Notes: generated by a model from the letters alone, not told the origin. DNA of 16,560 bases from Chloroflexota bacterium (GCA_013813905.1 JACCQX010000149.1:1-16560), one strand, 5' to 3'. Shown: positions 1-8,163, numbered from the stretch's first letter. A program made the numbers and translations.

Positions 1-1683
1 GAGGTGCACCACGGCGTGCGCATCACCGACTCGGCGCTGGTCGGCGCGGCAGTGCTGTCGAACCGCTACATCAGCGACCGCTTCCTGCCGGACAAGGCCA
101 TCGACCTGGTCGACGAGGCCGCCAGCCGCCTGCGCATGGAGATGGACTCGATGCCCACCGAGCTCGATGAGCTGGAGCGACGACGCATCCAGCTGGAGAT
201 TGAGCGGGAGGCGCTGCGCAAGGAGAAGGACGACGCCTCACGGGCACGACTCGAGGCGCTGGAGCGCGAGTTGGCCGAGATCGGCGAGCGTGCCGGTGCC
301 CTGAAGTCTCAGTGGGAGACGGAGAAGGCCGCCATCGGCGAGGTGCGTGCCACCAAGACGGAGCTCGAGCAGCTCCAGCATCAGATCGAGGAGGCCGAGC
401 GTGCCGCCGATTACGGACGGGCGGCCGAGCTGAAGTACGGCCGCCAGGTCGAGCTCCAGGAGCGTTTGCGCCAGCAGGACGAGGCGCTGGCGCAGAAGGA
501 CGGTGCGGCGCGCCGGCTGCTCAAGGAAGAGGTCGACGCGGACGACATCGCGCGGATCGTGGCGGCCTGGACGGGCATTCCCGTGACGCGCCTGATGGAG
601 GGCGAGCAGGCCAAGCTCATCCACATGGAGGAGCGGCTGCACGACCGCGTCGTCGGCCAGGACGAGGCCATCGCCGCAGTGTCGGATGCGGTCCGCCGGG
701 CACGTGCCGGGCTCAAGGATCCACGCCGCCCCATCGGTTCCTTCATCTTCCTGGGACCCACCGGCGTGGGCAAGACGGAGCTGGCTCGCGCCCTGGCCGA
801 GTTCCTCTTCGATGACGAGGCGGCCATGACCCGCCTGGACATGAGCGAGTACATGGAGAAGTACTCCGTCTCACGGCTGATCGGGGCGCCGCCCGGCTAT
901 GTCGGCTACGACGAGGGCGGCCAGCTCACCGAGGCGGTCCGACGGCGGCCCTACCAGGTGCTGCTGCTCGACGAGATCGAGAAGGCCCATCCGGACGTCT
1001 TCAACGTGCTGCTCCAGGTGCTCGACGATGGTCGTCTCACGGATGGCCAGGGCCGCACGGTGAACTTCAAGGACGTGGTCATCATCATGACCAGCATCGT
1101 AGGCTCCGCCTCCATAGTCGGCTGGACCGGCGGACGAGACGCCGGCTCGTATGAGGCCATGAAGGCGCAGGTGACTGACGCGCTGAGCGCCGCGTTCCGG
1201 CCCGAGTTCCTCAATCGCATAGACGAGATCATCGTCTTCCATGCGCTGGACCGCGAGGACCTGGCGCGCATCGTGGAGCTCCTGGTGGCCGACCTGCAAC
1301 GCCGGTTGGCCGATCACGACCTGACCCTGGAGCTCGCGCCGTCGGCGCGGCAGCTTATCGCCACGGAGGGCTATGACCCGGTCTACGGGGCGCGTCCGCT
1401 CAAGCGTGCGGTACAGCGGCTGGTGGAGAACCCGCTGGCGCGCGCGCTGCTGGAGGGCCGCTTCCCCGTGGGCAGCACGATCGAGGTCGAGGCCGATCCG
1501 GTCAGCCGCCTGCTCGTCTTCCGGGGGCCGGATGGCGTGGTGGTGACCGACTCCTCCGGCCGCCGCGACGCACGGGCCGGTGCGGCGAACGCTGAGCCCG
1601 TGGGGGCCGGGCTGCGCCCCGGACTGACGGACCTGCCCAGGATGGATCCGGGTCGGCCCGACGACGGCGAGCGGCTCAACTGA
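1..1683 (+). CDS. clpB: ATP-dependent chaperone ClpB, 5'-truncated by window edge
   Basis: Hsp100 disaggregase that extracts polypeptides from aggregates together with DnaK; cytoplasmic hexamer. The frame is open from base 1, so the N domain and most of the first AAA+ module lie upstream. The 560 visible codons give the end of D1 (NRYISDRFLPDKAIDLVDEA), a long charged coiled-coil middle domain (about residues 45-175, the length typical of ClpB rather than ClpC), the D1-D2 linker (AAWTGIPV), and the whole D2 module. D2 has Walker A GPTGVGKT (about 252-259), pore loop GYVGY, Walker B LLLDEIEKAH (321-330), the arginine-finger segment FLNRIDEI and sensor-2 GARPLKR. Odd: the sensor-1 motif, normally MTSN, reads MTSIVGS with Ile at residue 366. 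The last 45 or so residues form a Gly/Asp/Arg-rich low-complexity tail beyond the usual end. Family assignment is very secure. Confidence 0.96.
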   Translation, partial: EVHHGVRITDSALVGAAVLSNRYISDRFLPDKAIDLVDEAASRLRMEMDSMPTELDELERRRIQLEIEREALRKEKDDASRARLEALERELAEIGERAGALKSQWETEKAAIGEVRATKTELEQLQHQIEEAERAADYGRAAELKYGRQVELQERLRQQDEALAQKDGAARRLLKEEVDADDIARIVAAWTGIPVTRLMEGEQAKLIHMEERLHDRVVGQDEAIAAVSDAVRRARAGLKDPRRPIGSFIFLGPTGVGKTELARALAEFLFDDEAAMTRLDMSEYMEKYSVSRLIGAPPGYVGYDEGGQLTEAVRRRPYQVLLLDEIEKAHPDVFNVLLQVLDDGRLTDGQGRTVNFKDVVIIMTSIVGSASIVGWTGGRDAGSYEAMKAQVTDALSAAFRPEFLNRIDEIIVFHALDREDLARIVELLVADLQRRLADHDLTLELAPSARQLIATEGYDPVYGARPLKRAVQRLVENPLARALLEGRFPVGSTIEVEADPVSRLLVFRGPDGVVVTDSSGRRDARAGAANAEPVGAGLRPGLTDLPRMDPGRPDDGERLN

Positions 1684-1739
1684 GCAGCGGATCGGCGCCG
1701 CCGGTCGAGGAGCGCTGGGCCGAGAGCGAGCCGCGGCTC

Positions 1740-2807
1740 GTGGAGCTGATCCGCGACGAGATCCTGGCCGCTCCCGGGGAGCGCATCACCTTCGCTCGTT
1801 TCATGGATCTCGCGCTCACGGCGCCAGGCCTGGGCTACTACGCCACAAGCGAAAAGCGCCCGACGCGCGAGGGGGACTTCCTCACGGCACCGGAGCTGCA
1901 CCCTTTCTTCGGGCAGTGCGTCGGCCGGCAGCTCGACGAGGTTTGGCGGCGTCTGGGGCGGCCGGCCCGGTTCACCACCCACGAGTACGGCGCTGGACGG
2001 GGTACGCTTCGCGACTCGGTCTCGGATGGGCTGCGGGCGGACCGCTCCGCGCTCGCAGACGCGCTCGACTGGGTCGCCCTCGACCTTCCGGACCGCTCTG
2101 ACCCGGTCTTCGAGCGCCCGCTCGCAGGCGTCGTCCTTGCCAATGAGTACCTCGACGCTCTCCCGGTCCATCGCCTCCAGCAAGTGGGTCGAGCGATCGG
2201 GGAGCTGTATGTCACCTGGCAGGACGGTTGGTTCGCGGAGGTGTTCGGTGGCCTGTCGTCGCCCGAGCTTGCGGGCCCGCTGACCGAGGCCGGTGTCAGG
2301 CTCGCCGAGGGGCAGATCGCTGATGTCTCGCCCGGATGGAGCGCCTTCGTCGGTGAGGCGAGCCGGCATCTCGCTTCAGGCCTGGTCCTGATCATCGACT
2401 ACGGCCATCCCGCCGCCGAACTCTACGGGTTGCGCCGGATGGCCGGCAGCTTGCTCACCTACGGCGGCCATGAGGTGGGGAGCGACCCGTTCCGAGCCGT
2501 CGGGCGGCAGGATCTGACGGCGCACGTCGACTTCTCGGCCGTGGAGCGGGCCGCCGTGGCGGCCGGTCTGGAACCACTGTGGTCTACCAGCCAGGCCGAG
2601 TTCCTGGTCGGTCTTGGGCTAGGCGACCTGCTGAGGGAGCTTGGTGACACGCCGGGAGTGGACCCCGCGGCGTACGTCGAGGCCCGGGTTGCCGTGGGAC
2701 GATTCCTGGATCCTCGCCACTTGGGCGGCTTCCGCGTGCTGGGATTCGTGCGAGGCATGGATGCCGAGCCGCCACTGCGTGGGTTCACGTTCAGGCTGAC
2801 ACGCTAG
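1740..2807 (+). CDS. SAM-dependent methyltransferase, MidA/NDUFAF7 family
   Basis: Class I methyltransferase of the family (PF02636) whose mitochondrial member NDUFAF7 methylates an arginine of the 49-kDa (NuoD) subunit during complex I assembly. Visible: N-terminal ITFARFMDLAL followed by GLGYY, DFLTAPELHPFFGQ, a SAM-binding loop EYGAGRGTL (canonical ELGAGRGTL), the acidic post-II segment ALDL, and the family signature ANEYLDALPVHRL, then LIIDYGH and HVDF in the C-terminal half. The 355 residues match the family's usual length. GTG at 1740 is the first canonical start. The frame stays open upstream, and a CTG at 1680 overlaps the clpB stop, so the true start may lie up to 20 codons earlier. 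A link to the complex I operon about 7 kb downstream is attractive but inferred. Substrate specificity in bacteria is mostly unproven. Confidence 0.88.
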   Translation: MELIRDEILAAPGERITFARFMDLALTAPGLGYYATSEKRPTREGDFLTAPELHPFFGQCVGRQLDEVWRRLGRPARFTTHEYGAGRGTLRDSVSDGLRADRSALADALDWVALDLPDRSDPVFERPLAGVVLANEYLDALPVHRLQQVGRAIGELYVTWQDGWFAEVFGGLSSPELAGPLTEAGVRLAEGQIADVSPGWSAFVGEASRHLASGLVLIIDYGHPAAELYGLRRMAGSLLTYGGHEVGSDPFRAVGRQDLTAHVDFSAVERAAVAAGLEPLWSTSQAEFLVGLGLGDLLRELGDTPGVDPAAYVEARVAVGRFLDPRHLGGFRVLGFVRGMDAEPPLRGFTFRLTR

Positions 2808-2817
2808 ACCTCACGGC

Positions 2818-3489
2818 ATGCGCATCGACGAGGTCCGCCGCAGGCTCCTGGCGCTGCCCGACCCGCTCCCGGCCTATCCGGCCGCGATCGACCCCATCCT
2901 GCTAGGTCAGGCGCGGATGTTGCCGGACTGGATGGGCCGTCCGGTGGGCGAGGCGCCCCGCCGCGCGGCAGGTCTCGTGCTGCTTGCGCCCGGATCGGAT
3001 GGTGAGGCCCACGTGATCCTCACGGAGCGGTCGGCCGGCGACATGCGGCACCCCGGCCAGGTCAGCCTGCCGGGCGGTGCCGCCGAGCCGGCCGAGGACT
3101 TCCCAGTGGGCACCGCACTGCGCGAGGCCGCAGAGGAGATCGGGCTGGACCCAGTGGCGGCCGGCGTGGAGATCCTGGGCACGCTCGACACCGTCGATGT
3201 CCGCGTGTCCGGCTTCCTCCTGGTGCCGGTGGTCGCCGTGGCTTCGCGAGCTCCGGTGCTCAGCCGCCATGAACGGGAGGTGGCGGCCATCCTGTCCGTG
3301 CCGGTCAGCACGTTCCTGGCCGGCGCGCCCATCCGGATGGTAGAGACGGAGCGCGACGGATCTCGTCTGCGCTACGGCGCGTTCGTCTTCGGCGACCACG
3401 AGATCTGGGGTGCCACCGCCAGTCTCTTGGGCCAGCTCGGCGCTGTGCTTGGCGACGACTTACGTGACCCTCCCCGCGCCCGCGGCTGA
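2818..3489 (+). CDS. Nudix hydrolase, NudL/CoA pyrophosphatase type
   Basis: Likely hydrolyses the pyrophosphate of coenzyme A or related nucleoside diphosphate derivatives in the cytoplasm, using a divalent metal. The subfamily motif LTERSAGDMRHPGQVSLPGG (about 69-87) directly precedes the Nudix box, whose core is ALREAAEEIGL (100-110) with the metal-binding glutamates. The LTxRS...HxGxVxxPGG pattern is the signature of the CoA-pyrophosphatase group (NudL, formerly UPF0035), as opposed to MutT or ADP-ribose types. At 223 residues it fits that family. The start is ATG 2818, 10 bases after the methyltransferase stop, so it is probably co-transcribed. No strong ribosome binding site is seen, consistent with translational coupling. 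Substrate is inferred from family motif only. Confidence 0.9.
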   Translation: MRIDEVRRRLLALPDPLPAYPAAIDPILLGQARMLPDWMGRPVGEAPRRAAGLVLLAPGSDGEAHVILTERSAGDMRHPGQVSLPGGAAEPAEDFPVGTALREAAEEIGLDPVAAGVEILGTLDTVDVRVSGFLLVPVVAVASRAPVLSRHEREVAAILSVPVSTFLAGAPIRMVETERDGSRLRYGAFVFGDHEIWGATASLLGQLGAVLGDDLRDPPRARG

Positions 3490-3760
3490 CCTACCGGCCC
3501 GATCGGTACGAAGCCGCTCACGGCCGCGTCGCCGCGTTGCCGATCCCGAGACCCCTTCCACGTCGACTATCTGCCGCTCTTGCGGCGACAGTTTCACCGA
3601 TGCGCATGATCTCGGGAGAGGCCTGCAGGACCCGGGATCGTGCGTCAGCGGGGCTCCGTACCGATAGTGGGGGTGGTGGACCCTGGCCAGAGTGGTGTCG
3701 TTGCACCCGTACCGATAGTGGTGGTGTCGGACTCGACCCATGGCCGTACCCCGATCCGAC
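3490..3760. other. Intergenic region between converging genes
   Basis: 271 bases separating the Nudix gene from the 3' end of the leftward cupin gene. Short open frames occur on both strands, but none shows a recognisable domain, a start with a ribosome binding site, or the codon pattern of the neighbours, so it is treated as non-coding. No T-run hairpin terminator was found although two transcription units converge here. The only structure seen is a family of short repeats, listed separately. Confidence 0.6.
3656..3721. repeat. 15-bp direct repeat with inverted partial third copy
   Basis: CCGTACCGATAGTGG occurs perfectly at 3656-3670 and 3707-3721, start to start 51 bases, and both copies run on into similar G/T-rich sequence. 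The 9-base core CGTACCGAT appears a third time, inverted, at 3502-3510. Two copies plus one inverted core are too few for CRISPR or an iteron array. Possibilities are a protein-binding site cluster near a convergent junction, or a remnant of a dispersed repeat. Confidence 0.65.
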
Positions 3761-4225
3761 CTACCAGGGCTCGCCCTCGGTGTTGTCGTAGTCGTCGCGC
3801 TTGACGGTATGCTCCATCAGACCGCCCTGCGCGGGCGTCGTCCCCGTCCCTGCGCCGCTCGACTCGCGGGCGGTGCCTTCCAGCAGTAGCGCGCTGTCGG
3901 CACGGTCGGGCAGCTCCACCACGATGGCGCGCATCTCCGAGCCCTCGGTGTAGGCGCCGTGCAGCACGTGGGGCGGCCACACCACCGCCTCCCCGTGGTT
4001 GACGCGCAGGCGCTCCTCGCCGACCTGCACGAAGCCGCCTCCGCTGATCACGATGAAATAGGTCAGGTTCGGGTTCGAATGCGGCGTGATCAGGCCGTGA
4101 CGCGAGAAAGCCAGCTCGGAGATGACGCCGCGCTCATCGGAGTGGATGACCTGGCCGGTCATGCCGGTCGTGCCCGGCGGTCCCTCGGCCCGTCGATGCC
4201 CGGGGCCGAAACGGCGGATCTCCAT
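3761..4225 (-). CDS. Single-domain cupin protein
   Basis: Small beta-barrel protein of the cupin superfamily, 154 residues; function unknown. Cupin motif 1 is visible as HSNPNLTYFIVISGGGFVQV (about 48-67) and motif 2 as GEAVVWPPHVLHGAYT (about 78-93). The expected metal ligands are only partly present: motif 1 has a single His followed by Asn rather than HxH, while the His of motif 2 (LHG) is kept. It may therefore bind metal weakly or act as a sensor or binding protein rather than an enzyme. The last 35 residues are a polar, probably disordered tail. The ATG start lies 22 bases after the stop of the upstream membrane-protein gene on the same strand, suggesting a two-gene operon. Similar cupins act as oxygenases, isomerases or ligand sensors; the sequence does not decide. 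Confidence 0.85.
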   Translation of the reverse strand: MEIRRFGPGHRRAEGPPGTTGMTGQVIHSDERGVISELAFSRHGLITPHSNPNLTYFIVISGGGFVQVGEERLRVNHGEAVVWPPHVLHGAYTEGSEMRAIVVELPDRADSALLLEGTARESSGAGTGTTPAQGGLMEHTVKRDDYDNTEGEPW

Positions 4226-4247
4226 GAGGTGTGCGCCGCCTCGCGCG

Positions 4248-4688
4248 TCAGCGGCGGCGTCGGCGGCGCGAGCGCTCCGAGCGCTTGGGTCGGACGGTCT
4301 GCTCAGGGTGCTTGTACTTCTGCTGCGAGTAGAAGCGCGCCCTGCGCAGTTGCTGGTTATAGGCCTCGATGAGGGGCGGGAAACGCCTGAACCTGATCCA
4401 CAGGTACGTCGCGATGCCCACCACCAGCGCGGTCAGCGGGAAGATGAAGTAGAAACGGAAGAACCACGAGACGAGCACCAACGAAAATGTGGCCAGCCCG
4501 GTCCAGAGCAGCCACTCCTGGAGGTTCACCAGCGGAAAGTGGCGGTGAAGACGCCGCGTCTGGACGTTGTAGAGGATCACCTGGAGGACCAGGAACGCTC
4601 CCGAGGCGATGACCAGCGGCAGGGCCAGGTCCGGAAATCCGCCGCGCTCGTTCGTGAACGGGGGACCAAGCAGGTAATCCCAGGGCAT
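4248..4688 (-). CDS. Hypothetical three-helix membrane protein with Arg-rich tail
   Basis: Family not recognised. From ATG 4688 the 146-residue product has three hydrophobic helices: LALPLVIASGAFLVLQVILY (about 21-40), WLLWTGLATFSLVLVSWFF (about 60-78) and YFIFPLTALVVGIATYLWI (about 82-100). A basic cytosol-type tail follows, ending in SERSRRRRRR. An aromatic loop links helices 2 and 3. Start choice is uncertain. TTG at 4697, three codons upstream, has a GGAGAAG box (complement of 4703-4709) 5 bases away and may be the real start. The frame stays open further upstream, but that part lacks hydrophobic or conserved character and runs antisense into purH. It is followed after 22 bases by the cupin gene, so the pair may function together at the membrane. 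Confidence 0.72.
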   Translation of the reverse strand: MPWDYLLGPPFTNERGGFPDLALPLVIASGAFLVLQVILYNVQTRRLHRHFPLVNLQEWLLWTGLATFSLVLVSWFFRFYFIFPLTALVVGIATYLWIRFRRFPPLIEAYNQQLRRARFYSQQKYKHPEQTVRPKRSERSRRRRRR

Positions 4689-4828
4689 GAGACCCAAGAC
4701 GACTTCTCCATCAGGCGACGGGCTTATGTGAAGTCGCTCGACGGCGGTCATCGGGCCGGGCCGCGGCGACTTCATCTCCGCTCGGTGAGCGTGCGCCGAG
4801 GATAGCAGTCCGAGCGCCACGAGAGCCT

Positions 4829-4837
4829 TGCTATACT
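4829..4837 (+). promoter_or_regulatory. Extended -10 promoter for purH
   Basis: TGC-TATACT fits the extended -10 pattern TGnTATAAT with one mismatch. No convincing -35 hexamer is seen 15-19 bases upstream, which extended -10 promoters can tolerate. A start near 4844 would leave a leader of about 60 bases before the TTG of purH. The bases after the box (TATACTCGCCG) recur at the candidate promoter near 8150 with one difference. Confidence 0.55.
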
Positions 4838-4890
4838 CGCCGCTCCCGGCCAACGTCCTGCCCAGGACGAGCCGCTGCGGACCGAGGGAT

Positions 4891-4895
4891 GGAGG
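4891..4895 (+). promoter_or_regulatory. Shine-Dalgarno site that decides the purH TTG start
   Basis: GGAGG lies 7 bases before the TTG at 4903, ideal spacing. The conserved PurH N terminus (RALLSV) begins right after that TTG. This favours 4903 over the upstream in-frame TTG at 4828, which would add an unconserved 25-residue segment and lies inside the -10 region. Confidence 0.75.
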
Positions 4896-4902
4896 ACACG
4901 GC

Positions 4903-6450
4903 TTGCGAGCCCTGCTCTCGGTCGCGAATCGTGATGGGATCGTCTCCCTGGCGCGCGACCTGCTCGACCTGGGCGTGGAGATCTTCGCCACCGACGGGAC
5001 ACGCGAGACGCTGGCCACCGAGGGCGTGGAGGTCGCCTCGATCAGCGCCCTTACCTCCGCGCCGCCGCTCATCGGCGGTCAGGTCAAGACCTTCCATCCC
5101 AGCGTCTACGCCGGCATCCTGGCGCGGCGGCACGTCCCCGGGGACCTGGAGGAGCTCGCCGAGCAGGGGATCGGCCTGCTGGACCTGGTGGTGGTGAACG
5201 TAAAGCCCTTCGCCCCGCAGGTCGGGTCGGGTGTGGTGCCCATCGACGAAGCCATCGAGATGATCGACGTCGGCGGCGTGGCCCTCCTCTCCGCCGCTGC
5301 GCGCAACTTCGCCGGCGTGGCGGCCGTGTGCGATCCGGCCCACTACGGCACGGTGGTCGAGGAGATGCGCGAGTTCAGCCAGGTCTCCGCCGAGACCCGT
5401 CAACGCCTGGCAGCCGAGGCGTTCGCGATGATCGCCGCCTATCACGCGCAGGTGGCCGGCTACCTTCACCACATCAGCAATGTCCGCTTCCCGGAGCGAC
5501 TCACGGTGGTGCTGGAGAAGATGCGTGACCTGCCCTACGGCGAGAACCCGCACCAGCGAGCGGCGTTCTATCGAGAGACGACGCACCGCACACGTTCCCT
5601 GGCCGACGCCACCCAGCTCCAGGGAGATGATCCGTCCTTCAACGACCTGGTGGACCTGGATGCCGCGTTCCGCATCGCGGCCGACTTCTCCATCCCCACG
5701 GTGTGCATCGTGAAGCGCGGCAATCCCGTCGGCCTGGCCTCGGCTGACTCGCAGGCCGAGGCATATCGGCGCGCCTTGCAGACTGACCCGGTCAGTGCCT
5801 ACGGATCCGTGGTGGCGGTCAACCGGCGCCTCGATGAGGAGACCGCCACGGAGATCAGCCGCAACGCCTACGAGGCTGTGGCCGCTCCCGGCTACACCGA
5901 CGATGCGCGCGCGGTGCTTCGCCGGAAGGACGACCTGGCCGTCATCTCGGTACCCGACACGCCGCCCGGCGGCCTGGCCGACTACGGCATCGCCAACCTC
6001 GACTTCCACCGCGTGGAGGGCGGCCTCCTGGTGGAGACCATCGACCGGCTGGAGATCGACCGGACCCAACTGCACGTCGTGACCAGGCGCCGGCCGACGC
6101 TCGAGGAGCTCAACGATCTGCTCTTCGCCTGGCGTGCCGTGCGTCACGTGACATCCAACGCGGTCGTGCTGGCGCGCAGCGGCGCCCTGGTGGGCGTGGG
6201 CGCGGGGCAGGCCAGCCGCCTGGTGGCCGTGGAGATCGCTCTCCATCGCGCCGCCGAGCGGGCCACCATGAGCTGTCTCGCCTCGGACGCCTACTTCCCA
6301 TTCGCCGATGCCATCCAGCTGTGTGCCGAGCGCGGCGTTACGGCCATCATCCAGCCCGGCGGCTCCGTGCGCGACGGGATGGCCATCGAGGTCGCCGACC
6401 GGCACCACATGGCCATGGTCTTCACCGGGAGACGACACTTCCGCCACTGA
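4903..6450 (+). CDS. purH: Divergent bifunctional PurH (AICAR transformylase/IMP cyclohydrolase)
   Basis: PurH performs the last two steps of IMP synthesis: formyl transfer from 10-formyl-THF to AICAR, then ring closure. From TTG 4903 the 515 residues span both domains. The N-terminal MGS-like cyclohydrolase has RALLSV, ATDGT and [16 protein letters not shown]. The C-terminal transformylase has [12 protein letters not shown] (about 213-224), [51 protein letters not shown] and the ending [11 protein letters not shown]. Compared with human ATIC, K62, D122, K271 and N419 keep catalytic positions K66, D125, K266 and N431. Tyr104 is replaced by K101 (NVKPF), Lys137 by R134 (AAARNF) and His267 by R272 (KRGNPVG). 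Both activities may be weakened or changed, and this could be a paralogue. It is followed after 53 bases by glpX. Confidence 0.9.
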   Translation: MRALLSVANRDGIVSLARDLLDLGVEIFATDGTRETLATEGVEVASISALTSAPPLIGGQVKTFHPSVYAGILARRHVPGDLEELAEQGIGLLDLVVVNVKPFAPQVGSGVVPIDEAIEMIDVGGVALLSAAARNFAGVAAVCDPAHYGTVVEEMREFSQVSAETRQRLAAEAFAMIAAYHAQVAGYLHHISNVRFPERLTVVLEKMRDLPYGENPHQRAAFYRETTHRTRSLADATQLQGDDPSFNDLVDLDAAFRIAADFSIPTVCIVKRGNPVGLASADSQAEAYRRALQTDPVSAYGSVVAVNRRLDEETATEISRNAYEAVAAPGYTDDARAVLRRKDDLAVISVPDTPPGGLADYGIANLDFHRVEGGLLVETIDRLEIDRTQLHVVTRRRPTLEELNDLLFAWRAVRHVTSNAVVLARSGALVGVGAGQASRLVAVEIALHRAAERATMSCLASDAYFPFADAIQLCAERGVTAIIQPGGSVRDGMAIEVADRHHMAMVFTGRRHFRH

Positions 6451-6503
6451 GCACGATCCATCCCCGGACGCGGTCGCCGCGCCCGACCGTACGGAGGCGC
6501 CCC

Positions 6504-7481
6504 ATGGAAACGCTGCTCGCGCTGGAGATGGTGCGCGTCACCGAGGCGGCCGCCATCTCCTCGGCGCGGCTCATGGGTCGGGGTGACCGCCACGGCGCCG
6601 ACCAGGCGGCCACGGAGGCCATGCGACGCACGATGGACGAGGTCGAGATGCGCGGCACCATCGTGATCGGGGAGGGCGAGCGTGACGAGGCGCCCATGCT
6701 CTGGATCGGCGAGCCGGTGGGCGTCGGCCATGACGACCACCCGGCCATCGACATCGCGGTCGATCCCCTGGAGGGCACCAACCTGGTGGCCCTGGGTCAG
6801 ACCAACGCCATCACGGTGCTCGCCGCGAGCGAGAAGGGCGGCCTCCTCAACGCGCCCGACACGTACATGCAGAAGCTGTGCGTGGGACCCATCGCCGCCG
6901 GCCAGGTGGACATCCGACTCAGCCCGGCGGAGAACGTGGCACGCATCGCTCGCGCGCTGGGCCGGAAGAACGCGGACATCACCGTGGTGATCCTGGAGCG
7001 GCCCCGTCACGAGCCGCTCATCGCCGAGGTGAGGGCCTCCGGGGCGCGCATCAAGCTGATCTCCGACGGTGATCTCTCCGCGGCCATCAGCTGCGCCGTG
7101 TCGGGCACCGGTGTCCACGCGGTGATGGGTATCGGCGGGGCTCCCGAAGGTGTCATCACGGCCGCCGCGCTGCGCTGCCTGGGGGGCGAGATCCAGGCGC
7201 GTTTCCGTTTCCGCTCCGACGAGGAACGCACACGCGCCGAGGCCATGGGCACCAGCCCCGACGAGGAGCGCGTCTACAGCACCACGGACCTGGCGCCGGG
7301 CGAGTCGCTGGTCTTCGCCGCCACCGGCGTGACGGAGGGCGACCTGCTCCAGGGCGTGCGCTTCTTCGGCGGCGGTGCGCGGACCCACTCGCTGGTGATG
7401 GGCTACCAGTCCAAGCAGGTCCGTTTCGTCGATACGGTGCACATGTTCGATCGGGACCGGCCGCCCGCCGTGCGCCTTTAG
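6504..7481 (+). CDS. glpX: Class II fructose-1,6-bisphosphatase GlpX
   Basis: Hydrolyses fructose 1,6-bisphosphate to fructose 6-phosphate in gluconeogenesis, and in some bacteria sedoheptulose bisphosphate in the Calvin cycle; lithium-sensitive phosphatase fold, cytoplasmic. All class II signatures are seen: [12 protein letters not shown] (from about 55), the metal-binding [12 protein letters not shown] (83-94), [56 protein letters not shown] and a conserved C-terminal [16 protein letters not shown]. Length (325 residues) is standard. ATG 6504 has a perfect GGAGG 6 bases upstream (6493-6497). The gene runs with purH and probably shares its transcript. Its 3' end overlaps the oppositely directed folK by 4 bases with no space for a terminator between them. 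Assignment is very secure. Confidence 0.97.
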   Translation: METLLALEMVRVTEAAAISSARLMGRGDRHGADQAATEAMRRTMDEVEMRGTIVIGEGERDEAPMLWIGEPVGVGHDDHPAIDIAVDPLEGTNLVALGQTNAITVLAASEKGGLLNAPDTYMQKLCVGPIAAGQVDIRLSPAENVARIARALGRKNADITVVILERPRHEPLIAEVRASGARIKLISDGDLSAAISCAVSGTGVHAVMGIGGAPEGVITAAALRCLGGEIQARFRFRSDEERTRAEAMGTSPDEERVYSTTDLAPGESLVFAATGVTEGDLLQGVRFFGGGARTHSLVMGYQSKQVRFVDTVHMFDRDRPPAVRL

Positions 7482-8128
7482 GCTCGACCGTGCGGCCGCG
7501 CCAGCTCGTCCGGCGCTGAGACCTCGTCCGGCAGCCAGCCCCCATCCGCAGCGGACCAGCGACCGACCGGTCGCACCGCGGCGCTTCCTTCCACCTCGAT
7601 GCGGCGCAGTCGAGCTTCATCGACGGTCCCGGTCCAGCCCGGCGGGATCAGGTCCGGCGCCAGCTCCGCCAGCGGCGCCAGCACGAAAAGGCGCTCCGCC
7701 GCCGACGGGTGAGGGACCTCCAGCCACTGCACGCCACCGCCGCGGGCAGGGTCGTGGCTGCGAGCCGCGATCAGACGCTCGACGTGCAGCCGGTGGCTGC
7801 CGAAGGACAGCAGGTCCAGGTCCAGCTCGCGCGGTCCCCAGCGTTCGCGCGCCTGCCGTCCGAAGGCCCGCTCGATGCCCTTGAGCGCCAAGAGCAGTGC
7901 CAGGGCGCCAGTCTCCGGATCCGGTCCCGCGGGCACGTCCAGTGCCACGACCGCGTTGCGGAACTCGGCCTGATCCGTGACACCGACCGGCGCTGTGGCA
8001 TACAGCCGCGACACGCCTCGGACGCGAGCATCGGGCAGCGCCGCCAGTGCGTGGACCCCGGCGGCCAGCGTCCGCTCGGTGTCACCCAGGTTGCCGCCCA
8101 GGCCCACATGAGCACGCACGTGTGGCAT
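7478..8128 (-). CDS. folK: 2-amino-4-hydroxy-6-hydroxymethyldihydropteridine pyrophosphokinase FolK
   Basis: Transfers pyrophosphate from ATP to hydroxymethyl-dihydropterin, the step before dihydropteroate synthase in folate synthesis; cytoplasmic. The sequence shows the N-terminal VGLGGNLGD, the pterin-site [20 protein letters not shown], the nucleotide and metal segment [13 protein letters not shown] with the catalytic Asp pair, and [20 protein letters not shown]. The core ends near residue 165. A further 50 or so residues, rich in Trp, Pro and charged residues, extend beyond the usual FolK end and are unassigned. Start ATG 8128 sits 35 bases from the divergent gene at 8164, so the two share a compact promoter region. 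Other folate genes are not adjacent, but FolK feeds folate to the same one-carbon pool that PurH uses. Confidence 0.95.
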   Translation of the reverse strand: MPHVRAHVGLGGNLGDTERTLAAGVHALAALPDARVRGVSRLYATAPVGVTDQAEFRNAVVALDVPAGPDPETGALALLLALKGIERAFGRQARERWGPRELDLDLLSFGSHRLHVERLIAARSHDPARGGGVQWLEVPHPSAAERLFVLAPLAELAPDLIPPGWTGTVDEARLRRIEVEGSAAVRPVGRWSAADGGWLPDEVSAPDELARPHGRA

Positions 8129-8149
8129 CGAGGCGCTCGGTCCCTCCTC

Positions 8150-8155
8150 TAGACT
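8150..8155 (+). promoter_or_regulatory. Candidate -10 box of a near-leaderless transcript
   Basis: TAGACT is followed 8 bases later by the ATG at 8164, and there is no ribosome binding site between. A start 6-8 bases downstream of the -10 would give a leaderless or nearly leaderless mRNA. TAGACTCGCCG resembles TATACTCGCCG before purH. No -35 was identified. Confidence 0.4.
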
Positions 8156-8163
8156 CGCCGGCC

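Noticed and set aside
3656..3721. CRISPR or iteron origin at the 15-bp repeats
   Set aside because: Only two direct copies, no further units at regular spacing, no cas or replication genes nearby.
3490..3760. Small genes or a tRNA in the convergent spacer
   Set aside because: No cloverleaf arms, no frame with a ribosome binding site and plausible protein composition.
4689..5072. Upstream extension of the small membrane protein gene to 5072 on the minus strand
   Set aside because: The added part has no hydrophobic or conserved character, runs antisense into purH and through its promoter, and better starts exist at 4697 (TTG with GGAGAAG) or 4688 (ATG).
4889..5197. ATG 4889 frame overlapping the start of purH
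   Set aside because: Wrong frame relative to conserved PurH sequence. The GGAGG inside it serves the TTG at 4903.
4831..6447. A 538-codon open frame antisense to purH
   Set aside because: It mirrors purH codons in GC-rich DNA, has no domain resemblance, is His/Gly/Asp/Val-rich as antisense frames are, and lies opposite a clearly conserved protein.
7470..7490. Bidirectional terminator between glpX and folK
   Set aside because: The two genes overlap by 4 bases at their stops and no hairpin with T-run is visible around them.
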